Position numbers and translations under genes: made by a program. A model generated the notes under the pieces. It was not told the origin of the DNA. It saw only the letters and a list, made by a program, of their open reading frames with translations, and searched no databases. Shown here one piece after another: positions 14,765 through 19,271 of a stretch of 25,801 bases of DNA. Within the stretch, counting starts at the first letter, position 1; every line of letters starts with the position of its first letter. The DNA is from an uncultured Oscillospiraceae bacterium (lineage in GTDB: Bacteria; Bacillota; Clostridia; Oscillospirales; Oscillospiraceae): the NCBI GenBank assembly GCA_910584045.1, contig CAJTYO010000038.1, positions 1 to 25,801 of the forward strand. Reading direction: 5' to 3'.

Positions 14765-15111
14765 TATGCCTCTTCCACCCTTTCCACCGCCTCGCACTCA
14801 AACACGAAATGCCTCCCGTCCTGGTCGCTGGCGTCCTCGCTGTGAGGCCAGGTAAAGCCCGCCTCGAACAGCGCCGCTTTGGTTTTCTTCACCTGCGCCG
14901 TCACATTTTCATCCAGCGGCGCGAAAAAGTGGACCGATACCAGCCACCGCTCACAGCCTGGCTCATCGTCTCCGAAATCGTCCCCATAGGAGGAGCAGGA
15001 AAACGTATAGTACCTGGGCGGCAGGTCCTGCGCCGCCGCGTACAGCAGCGCGGCCTCCACCGGGTCCCCGAAGGGGGCCAGCGCCGCCACGATCCTTGAC
15101 TCTACACTCAC
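14764..15111 (-). CDS. Probable tail terminator / completion protein
   Basis: A 115-residue protein; GTG at 15111 overlaps the adaptor stop (GTGA) with a GGGGGC-type ribosome site. N-terminal helix (ESRIVAALAPFGDPVEAALLY) then beta strands (PRYYTFSCSSYGDDFGDDEPG; RWLVSVHFFAPLDENV) and a helix-strand end (VKKTKAALFEAGFTW, RHFVFECEAVE). This alpha-beta layout and length match the minor tail proteins that cap the tube at the head side. The family call is inference from layout and position between adaptor and major tail genes. An ATG-like earlier start at 15150 would lie deep in the adaptor gene and lacks support. Confidence 0.72.
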   Translation of the reverse strand: MSVESRIVAALAPFGDPVEAALLYAAAQDLPPRYYTFSCSSYGDDFGDDEPGCERWLVSVHFFAPLDENVTAQVKKTKAALFEAGFTWPHSEDASDQDGRHFVFECEAVERVEEA

Positions 15112-15482
15112 CGCGCCGCCCCCTTCCGCTGGACCTGTACCTCCAGCCACTTTCCCCGCTCCTCCACGTTGTCCACGCTGACGATCTCATAGGGCCGGTG
15201 GTCCCCCCGCCGGTAGACCAGCAGCGTGCTGTCGATCTTCGGCGAGTACCGCATGGTCAGCGTAGCTGGTTCCCGCAGCTGAAGCTGCATGGCGGAAAAG
15301 ACCTCCGCCCCGTGGGCGTTGACCCACTTGCAGTGGACGGGCCTCTCCTGCCCCGCGCCGTCCAGGCCGAAAACAGGCTCTTCCTGCTCCGTAAGCGGAT
15401 AACCTTCGCCATCCACGCCCCGGACCGCGCGCCGGAAATAAACCAGCGTCCGCAGCTCCCCGGCCCGTGCCCGCTTCGCCAA
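15108..15482 (-). CDS. Phage head-tail adaptor / stopper protein
   Basis: A 124-residue protein starting TTG at 15482, with GGAGGG seven bases upstream; no ATG is available nearby. The sequence is typical for the SPP1 gp16/HK97-type head closure family: AGELRTLVYFRRAVRGVDGEG at the start, then LTMRYSPKIDSTLLVYRRGD and YEIVSVDNVEERGKWLEV. It plugs the connector below the gp6-like ring and receives the tail. Its usual upstream neighbour, the gp6-like gene, is 3.4 kb away because of the accessory island. The terminator at 15502-15553 lies just before its ribosome site. Confidence 0.88.
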   Translation of the reverse strand: MAKRARAGELRTLVYFRRAVRGVDGEGYPLTEQEEPVFGLDGAGQERPVHCKWVNAHGAEVFSAMQLQLREPATLTMRYSPKIDSTLLVYRRGDHRPYEIVSVDNVEERGKWLEVQVQRKGAAR

Positions 15483-15501
15483 TTCTGATCCCTCCGTTCC
15501 T

Positions 15502-15553
15502 CAAAAATAAATCCGCCAGTCTGATCCCCACTGAATACCAGACTGACGGATTT
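15502..15553 (-). terminator. Intrinsic terminator closing the accessory island
   Basis: On the minus strand AAATCCGTCAGTCTG (15553-15539) pairs with CAGACTGGCGGATTT (15523-15509): 15 bp with one G-U, a 15-nt loop, then ATTTTTG. The mismatch is a wobble only on the minus strand, fixing the direction. It ends transcripts of the Bro-N/GIY-YIG-like gene and stands before the head-tail adaptor, so late transcription must read through or antiterminate. Confidence 0.8.
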
Positions 15554-15588
15554 GCGCTATTCAATTGATCTGCTCAGAAAACCCGCCC

Positions 15589-16338
15589 TCACCATCCCCG
15601 GTTTTCCGGGGCAAGGTTGGATTCAGACATCTCCTGTTTTTCGCCATCTGAATCTGATTGGAGCTCAAACGGCAATAAGAGATTTTCAAATAATGCCTGC
15701 GCGTCCAGCTGTTCGGCCAGACGTTGCACAGCAACAGTTAAGTCCGTCAGGACCTTTTTGGGGACTAGAACATACTCCTCTGATGTAGTTGTAGAACTGT
15801 CGGCCTTCTGGGTGGAGGCTTTCCCCGATATAAAATTTTCTACTGTGGCAATAAAGGCTGCTCCTTTTAATTCGAACTCTTCGGGCTTATCTTCATAAAC
15901 TATGCCCGCATTGCAAATGGACCGTATGAACTCATCCAAGGAAATGCCAAATAATTCGGTTTCTGGAATCCTTCTTTCAGAAAAATACGCATGAAGCTTC
16001 TGCTCATTTTCTCCATGATTTGTATGCGGTTCGCTAATGCAGATGCGTCCTAGACAGACTCTTCCATACTTTTCAGCAGTCCTTTTGAGTGCCATCAATC
16101 TTGTATACGGCTTTTGGGAGTGCCCTATTTTCAACATATCATCCCACTCAATTGCGTAAAACACACCACGAAAAGTATTTTTAAGACTGGTTTCGATTTC
16201 CCTAATTCGGGGAATTTCATTGCAATCAAAAACGTGAACTCTGTTTGTTACGTTTTCATCAAATCCTTTTTCGCCGTCGATCTCCACCGTCCGGATGCTC
16301 CCGAACTCCGGATTTTCGAAAACTTGGAGGGTGTTCAT
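15589..16338 (-). CDS. Bro-N remnant fused to GIY-YIG-like (T5orf172/MUG113) domain
   Basis: A 249-residue protein; ATG at 16338 shares a base with the previous stop (TGATG) and has GGAGG seven bases upstream. Residues 1-24 (QVFENPEFGSIRTVEIDGE) match the beginning of a Bro-N domain, and of the antirepressor encoded at 17972-18733, but the DNA-binding remainder is missing. Residues 57-140 fit the T5orf172/MUG113 branch of GIY-YIG-like nucleases: GVFYAIEW, KIGHS (70-74), Arg80, Glu112 with His116, and ETELF (126-130). The last 100 residues are a Lys/Ser linker and a coiled-coil-like tail. Bases switch from GC-rich to AT-rich near codon 25, marking the fusion. Proteins of this make-up occur in large DNA viruses and phages as antirepressor-like or homing-type factors; the role here is unknown. 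Confidence 0.75.
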   Translation of the reverse strand: MNTLQVFENPEFGSIRTVEIDGEKGFDENVTNRVHVFDCNEIPRIREIETSLKNTFRGVFYAIEWDDMLKIGHSQKPYTRLMALKRTAEKYGRVCLGRICISEPHTNHGENEQKLHAYFSERRIPETELFGISLDEFIRSICNAGIVYEDKPEEFELKGAAFIATVENFISGKASTQKADSSTTTSEEYVLVPKKVLTDLTVAVQRLAEQLDAQALFENLLLPFELQSDSDGEKQEMSESNLAPENRGW

Positions 16339-16718
16339 CAAGCCGCCTCCAATCTCGCCTTGGTGCAGCGAATGGCCCAGCTATAAAACTTCTCCATAAC
16401 CTCATGGTACAGCTTCGGAGATAGGACCGGACGCAGCGCTTTCTGCCAGAAACGGAGCCGCTCTGGCCATTCTCCCGCCTCGGGGGAGAAGGTAAGTGCG
16501 TGTTGGGTTTCTTCGTCAAAGCCGTAAAACACAGCTTTTACAGCCTTTTCCGCTTCGCCTTTCAGCAGGCAGAATTCCATGGTAGCTCCCCAATAGCTAA
16601 ATCGCATAACTGGCATAGACACATATTGCTGAACAATGGCCCCTGCGCCTGCTTTCCGAGCCTGCCTGCGTTCTACCGCCGCTTCGATGGCAGTCTTAAT
16701 GCTATGTAGGATTTTCAT
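16338..16718 (-). CDS. Hypothetical protein, island operon
   Basis: A 126-residue protein; ATG at 16718 has AGGAGG nine bases upstream. It is predicted helical with a basic N-terminal helix (AIEAAVERRQARKAG), a short beta-like middle (MRFSYWGATMEFCLL) and a C-terminal helical part rich in aromatic residues (PERLRFWQKALRPVL, YHEVMEKFYSWAIRC). No family recognised. It lies between the ribbon-helix-helix gene and the Bro-N/GIY-YIG-like gene, all on the minus strand, so it is probably driven by the promoter at 17041-17070; the predicted antisense RNA overlaps its leader region. Confidence 0.7.
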   Translation of the reverse strand: MKILHSIKTAIEAAVERRQARKAGAGAIVQQYVSMPVMRFSYWGATMEFCLLKGEAEKAVKAVFYGFDEETQHALTFSPEAGEWPERLRFWQKALRPVLSPKLYHEVMEKFYSWAIRCTKARLEAA

Positions 16719-16735
16719 TTTTCAAAAACCTCCTG

Positions 16736-16764
16736 TTGATTTCCACCGGGAGGTCTGATATAAT
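16736..16764 (+). promoter_or_regulatory. Promoter of predicted small RNA
   Basis: TTGATT (16736-16741), exactly 17 bp, and a perfect TATAAT (16759-16764) on the plus strand. The -10 lies within the inverted repeat TCTGAT-ATA-ATCAGA, which could serve as an operator. No plus-strand ORF follows; a terminator comes about 75 bases after the expected start. Confidence 0.6.
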
Positions 16765-16770
16765 CAGATT

Positions 16771-16846
16771 TACCAAACCTCCGGGTGTTGGTGATAAGGC
16801 AATCGGGTAAGCTTCCTACGGCGGCCCGGTTGTCTTATTTTTTGTC
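16771..16846 (+). ncRNA. Predicted ~75-nt antisense small RNA
   Basis: From the TATAAT at 16759-16764 transcription should begin near 16771. The RNA has a first hairpin (16772-16792): ACCAAACC and GGU(G)UUGGU closing the stable tetraloop UCCG, and a second hairpin that is an intrinsic terminator (16796-16836 plus U-run). It contains no plausible ORF. It is complementary to the 3' end of the ribbon-helix-helix gene and to the leader before the 126-residue gene, so it could tune read-through or translation of that operon; the CCUCC in its first hairpin could also act on ribosome binding sites. Small size and a complete promoter-hairpin-terminator unit are seen; function is inference. Confidence 0.55.
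16796..16843 (+). terminator. Plus-strand intrinsic terminator of the small RNA
   Basis: AAGGCAATCGGGT (16796-16808) pairs over 13 bp with GCCCGGTTGTCTT (16824-16836), using three G-U wobbles that exist only in the plus-strand RNA, followed by ATTTTTTG. The wobbles become A-C mismatches on the other strand, so the plus direction is favoured. Its right arm overlaps the stop codon of the ribbon-helix-helix gene. Confidence 0.75.
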
Positions 16847-17017
16847 CAACTCAGCCTTTACCATCTTTACGCCTTTGTTAATAACATCGGTTTTTGAGAC
16901 ACCCAGACGATCTGCACACTCTTGCATGAGTGACAATTCATCTGGCGCAAGGCGTATTTCTAGACGTTCGGTTTTTTTGTTGCTGGTTGGTCGCCCAGTT
17001 CTGGGAGACAACTTCAT
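16835..17017 (-). CDS. Ribbon-helix-helix (CopG/Arc-like) transcription regulator
   Basis: A 60-residue DNA-binding protein. Residues 16-24 (TERLEIRLA) form the ribbon strand with alternating polar contacts, 25-38 helix 1 (PDELSLMQECADRLG) and 42-57 helix 2 (SKTDVINKGVKMVKAE), the classic layout for a dimer that inserts a beta ribbon in the major groove. ATG at 17017 follows GTGAGGTG; an in-frame GTG directly before it is less likely. The promoter just upstream contains a perfect palindrome between -35 and -10, an ideal self-repression operator. Small RHH proteins are often antitoxins or plasmid/phage repressors; no classic toxin follows, though the 126-residue gene has the toxin position. 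Confidence 0.85.
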   Translation of the reverse strand: MKLSPRTGRPTSNKKTERLEIRLAPDELSLMQECADRLGVSKTDVINKGVKMVKAELDKK

Positions 17018-17040
17018 CACCTCACTTTTGCCCGTGCGTT

Positions 17041-17070
17041 ATTTATAACATACGCCCGGGCGTAAGTCAA
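17041..17070 (-). promoter_or_regulatory. Strong promoter of the RHH operon
   Basis: On the minus strand TTGACT (17070-17065), 17 bp, TATAAA then T (17047-17041). Its spacer is almost filled by the palindrome at 17051-17064. Initiation near 17034 would leave a short leader before the start codon at 17017. Confidence 0.75.
17051..17064. promoter_or_regulatory. Palindromic operator, probable RHH binding site
   Basis: TACGCCCGGGCGTA is a perfect 14-bp palindrome lying between -35 and -10 of the RHH promoter. A degenerate second copy, GCCCGTGCG, occurs at about 17030-17038 downstream of the -10. Tandem sites over a promoter are typical for RHH repressors. Binding is inferred. Confidence 0.65.
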
Positions 17071-17087
17071 GAGGTTTTTCAAAATTT
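17064..17087 (+). repeat. Left copy of ~24-nt direct repeat flanking lipoprotein cassette
   Basis: AAGTCAAGAGGTTTTTCAAA followed by ATTT matches 17898-17922 with two substitutions and one inserted A. The left copy includes the -35 of the RHH promoter. The pair encloses the lipoprotein gene, the SHOCT remnant and the terminator. Confidence 0.6.
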
Positions 17088-17097
17088 CTGCTGCGGA

Positions 17098-17125
17098 TTT
17101 TACAATGGTGCTTGACATTGTAAAA
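17098..17125. promoter_or_regulatory. Inverted repeat over lipoprotein promoter -35
   Basis: TTTTACAATG (17098-17107), 8-nt spacer, CATTGTAAAA (17116-17125): perfect 10-bp arms that cover the -35 hexamer. This is the geometry of a repressor site, distinct in sequence from the RHH palindrome, so a different regulator (phage or host) is implied. Confidence 0.6.
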
Positions 17126-17140
17126 AAATCAGTCGATAAT
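17112..17140 (+). promoter_or_regulatory. Promoter of lipoprotein gene
   Basis: Perfect TTGACA (17112-17117), 17-bp spacer, GATAAT (17135-17140, five of six). It is divergent from the RHH promoter 42 bp away. A GGAGGT ribosome site and ATG at 17181 follow. Confidence 0.8.
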
Positions 17141-17180
17141 AGGGGCTGTCCCGGTAAAAATTGGAAAATGGAGGTAGACC

Positions 17181-17744
17181 ATGAAAAAGCTTCTCTGTAT
17201 TCTCTGCGCCCTCCTGCTGGCATGTTCCCTGTCCGCCTGCGGGAACAATGCCCCGCCGGAACCGCTGGAAGAACAGGTCCCCGCAATTTCGCTTGACGAG
17301 TACAATACAATGGTTTCCGATTTCAACACCCGCCTGATGGAGGAGTCCGTACTCCTCGCCAATGCCGGTATGTACGAGTACAACTACTGGAAAGCATATT
17401 CCGGCCTTTCCACGTATGGAGATTTGGATTATCAGGGAATGGCCGAAAATGCGATGGAGTGGCTTTCCGAGAACGCCGAAGCCGACACCGGAACAGTCGA
17501 AGCGGCCCATGATGAATTGATTGCCGCCTGTATTGCGATTGATGACGCCAACGTTGACGGCGAGATTCCGGAGGATTTGCCCGATCTAGTTGTCGCTCTT
17601 TTTGGCGCATACGATGCCTTGCATACCCTTGTAACGGAACCGTCCGGCGAAATCGAGGATTTTGTCTTACAGTTAAAGGACCACACAGACGCGATAACAG
17701 AACTCAACGAAAATATTTCCTCTTTAACGGAGGCTGGGGAATAA
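17181..17744 (+). CDS. Membrane-anchored lipoprotein (accessory/moron gene)
   Basis: A 187-residue secreted lipoprotein. KK at residues 2-3, a hydrophobic core and the lipobox LSAC (17-20) place the lipidated cysteine at residue 20. The mature part is acidic and helical (SLDEYNTMVSDFNTRLMEES; DGEIPEDLPDLVVALFGAYD; a final helical AITELNENISSLTEAGE), with no known enzyme motif. ATG has GGAGGT seven bases upstream. It is the only plus-strand gene in the island, with its own promoter and terminator, so it is likely expressed in the lysogen. Phage-encoded lipoproteins of this kind (for example Ltp of phage TP-J34) block superinfection, which is a reasonable but untested idea; there is no sequence match I can claim. 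Confidence 0.85.
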   Translation: MKKLLCILCALLLACSLSACGNNAPPEPLEEQVPAISLDEYNTMVSDFNTRLMEESVLLANAGMYEYNYWKAYSGLSTYGDLDYQGMAENAMEWLSENAEADTGTVEAAHDELIAACIAIDDANVDGEIPEDLPDLVVALFGAYDALHTLVTEPSGEIEDFVLQLKDHTDAITELNENISSLTEAGE

Positions 17745-17823
17745 TCCCCAGCTTCTTGCCCGACGCGGAGCAATTACAGCCGAAGAATACGAGGCCAAGA
17801 AAAAGCAATTGCTTGGTTTTTAA
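17728..17823 (+). pseudogene. Remnant of a SHOCT domain
   Basis: Just after, and partly overlapping, the lipoprotein stop, the +1 frame reads NPQLLARRGAITAEEYEAKK followed by KQLLGF and TAA. This is a textbook SHOCT C-terminal module (L..L...G.IT.EEY..KK..LL). The frame is closed upstream by TAA at 17725-17727 and has no start or ribosome site, so it is a decayed tail of another gene or a tail lost from the lipoprotein gene by frameshift. Confidence 0.6.
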
Positions 17824-17856
17824 TAAATCAGCCGGTACTAAAAATATGCCCCTAGG

Positions 17857-17887
17857 AGAGGACGCCAGACAGGCGTCCTCTTTCTTT
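17857..17887 (+). terminator. Intrinsic terminator of lipoprotein transcript
   Basis: AGAGGACGCC (17857-17866), loop AGACA, GGCGTCCTCT (17872-17881): perfect 10-bp stem followed by TTCTTT. Placed 110 bases after the lipoprotein stop on the same strand. Confidence 0.85.
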
Positions 17888-17897
17888 AACGTACAGC

Positions 17898-17922
17898 AAG
17901 TCAAGAGGCTTTTAAAAAATTT
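17898..17922 (+). repeat. Right copy of ~24-nt direct repeat flanking lipoprotein cassette
   Basis: AAGTCAAGAGGCTTTTAAAA followed by AATTT, near-identical to 17064-17087. It continues into a small AT-rich inverted repeat (GGCTT...AAGCC, 17907-17929). Confidence 0.6.
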
Positions 17923-17971
17923 TTAAGCCGCCAATTGTTTGAGAGACCAGTAGTTGGGCGGGAATGGCAGG

Positions 17972-18733
17972 TTACTGGCCCAAAAACATATTCACAAAAT
18001 ATTGCTGGCCCTTTCCGGTGACTTTCGGGGTCTTGTTCACGCTGGTATGTCCGTCCGAATGGTTGATGACCGTCTCCTTGATCTCGAACAGGCCCATCTC
18101 CATAGCTTTCTGCGTGGGCATGTTGTAATCCGATCCCTGCCGCTTGATAAGAAACCCCTTTTCCCGCAGCGTCTCAAAGAGCCGGTTCTGACCGGTATGT
18201 ACGCCGTTTTGCTTGAGCAGCTTTGCCATCTCGCCTACCAGGATGGAGCTCTTGGAGGCAGCGACGGAATCGGCAAAGAGAACCTTCGGCCGGTCGGCCT
18301 CTGCCCTGGTCTCCAGAGCCTTTCGCTTGCTCTGTTCCTCTTTTAGGGCGGTGGCAATCTGGATGATGGTGTCTGGGTTGGAAATCAGCTTTTCAATGGT
18401 GTCCGGGGTCATATAGGCCCCGTGCTTACGGATGGAGGGAAGCACTTCATCGAAGATCCAGCTCTCGAACTTTTCGGCACCTGGCAACTCAGATTTCGCG
18501 GCAAGGCGATAGATGTCGCCCTCTGGTATGAAGTTCGTTTCCTGTTTCCTGCCCAGTTTGTCGGTGAGGTGGCGTTTCACCACCCCACGGCAATGCTGCT
18601 TGATTGCGTTGGTGGTGTCCTTGTACCCTAACGCCGCCGCCACATCTTTGGCGCAAAACAGTGTCTTGCCATCGTCGGTAATAGTGCGGATTTTCCCAAA
18701 CTCGGGGTTGTTGAAAATCATCAGTTCGTTCAT
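17972..18733 (-). CDS. Phage antirepressor, Bro-N plus KilAC/ANT-type C-terminus
   Basis: A 253-residue protein. Residues about 5-106 are a complete Bro-N DNA-binding domain: MIFNNPEFGKIRTITDDGK, FCAKDVAAALGYKDTTNAI, then the FESWIFDEVLPSIRKHGAY signature at 89-107. Residues about 145-245 resemble the KilAC/ANT-type domain (SILVGEMAKLLKQNGVHTG, LFETLREKGFLIKR, NMPTQKAMEMGLFEIKE, TPKVTGKGQQYFVNMF). Such proteins oppose phage or neighbour repressors to favour lytic growth. ATG at 18733 has GGAGG upstream. Antirepressors usually sit in the early region; here it lies among head genes with a 150-bp leader of its own, like antirepressor morons of other Firmicutes phages. Confidence 0.9.
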   Translation of the reverse strand: MNELMIFNNPEFGKIRTITDDGKTLFCAKDVAAALGYKDTTNAIKQHCRGVVKRHLTDKLGRKQETNFIPEGDIYRLAAKSELPGAEKFESWIFDEVLPSIRKHGAYMTPDTIEKLISNPDTIIQIATALKEEQSKRKALETRAEADRPKVLFADSVAASKSSILVGEMAKLLKQNGVHTGQNRLFETLREKGFLIKRQGSDYNMPTQKAMEMGLFEIKETVINHSDGHTSVNKTPKVTGKGQQYFVNMFLGQ

Positions 18734-18887
18734 GTTGAGAGTCCTCCTTCAAAATTTAACAGGAGAGGCGGCGGGGGCATATCCCGCTCATGCGTTTCCT
18801 CTCGAACGAAAGCATTTCGCTAACTAAGAATCAAAAATTTCCGTCAATCTGGTATTCAGTTTTCAAGGTGCAAAAATTGTCAACGCA
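18734..18887 (-). promoter_or_regulatory. Leader of antirepressor gene with possible promoter
   Basis: No ORF. On the minus strand TTGACA occurs at 18880-18875, but the best -10 (TGAATA) lies 19 bp away, longer than usual, so the promoter is tentative. Downstream the leader has a short hairpin (CGAAA-TGC... with TTTCG near 18799-18812) and a GC-rich stretch before the ribosome site at about 18740-18750. The length suggests regulated expression independent of the capsid operon. Confidence 0.35.
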
Positions 18888-19271
18888 TTAAGAGTTTTCT
18901 GTCCTCTTCATCTGATTCACTATCCGCCGGAACACCGGATTGTCCGCGTGTACTGAGCTTCCCGTGCCCACATAGGCCGTCTCCCGGTCCTCCCAGCTAT
19001 TCAGAACCAGATAGTTTATACAGAGATCGTACTGCGCCCGCCGAGCTGTCCCCTCTGCAGGCGGGGAGATCCCCGCCTGCTCCAGATACCCCTCCGCTGC
19101 GCTGAAAAACAGAGGAATCAGCGTCTGTACCTCCGGATCGTCAGCCAGCTCCGTCAGTTTGCAGTAGTCCAACAGGGCAGCCTGACGCTCCGGGGTCAGG
19201 CTGCCGGGACAGTCGTTCGGCGTTAGCCGAATGGCGTCCCTGCGCTCTTCCGTCAGCATGGCGTCTGTCAT
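18888..19271 (-). CDS. Head-tail connector, HK97 gp6-like
   Basis: A 127-residue helical protein that forms the ring beneath the portal. ATG at 19271 overlaps the capsid stop (ATGA) with GAGGAAG upstream. Family features: an early acidic helix pair (ERQAALLDYCKLTELADDPEV), AEGYLEQAGI, the YDLCINYLVLNSWEDRE segment and NPVFRRIVNQMK at the end. Length fits the usual 100-130. It is the last head gene before the accessory island; its normal partner, the adaptor at 15108-15482, comes only after the island. Confidence 0.87.
   Translation of the reverse strand: MTDAMLTEERRDAIRLTPNDCPGSLTPERQAALLDYCKLTELADDPEVQTLIPLFFSAAEGYLEQAGISPPAEGTARRAQYDLCINYLVLNSWEDRETAYVGTGSSVHADNPVFRRIVNQMKRTENS

Noticed and set aside
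15187..15564. Minus-strand frame overlapping the head-tail adaptor in another phase
   Set aside because: It would cross the terminator hairpin and has no ribosome site; the adaptor frame has clear family motifs.
16741..16790. Inverted repeat ACCGGGAGGT...ACCTCCGGGT as insertion-sequence ends
   Set aside because: Arms are only ~40 bases apart with no transposase or target duplication; better explained by the small RNA promoter and hairpin.
16835..17017. Complete toxin-antitoxin pair with the RHH protein as antitoxin
   Set aside because: The RHH protein fits an antitoxin, but the following 126-residue protein shows no toxin motif and lies over 100 bp away, so no pair is claimed.
17098..17125. 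CRISPR-like repeat
   Set aside because: Single dyad with no repeated spacer units; it sits exactly on a promoter.
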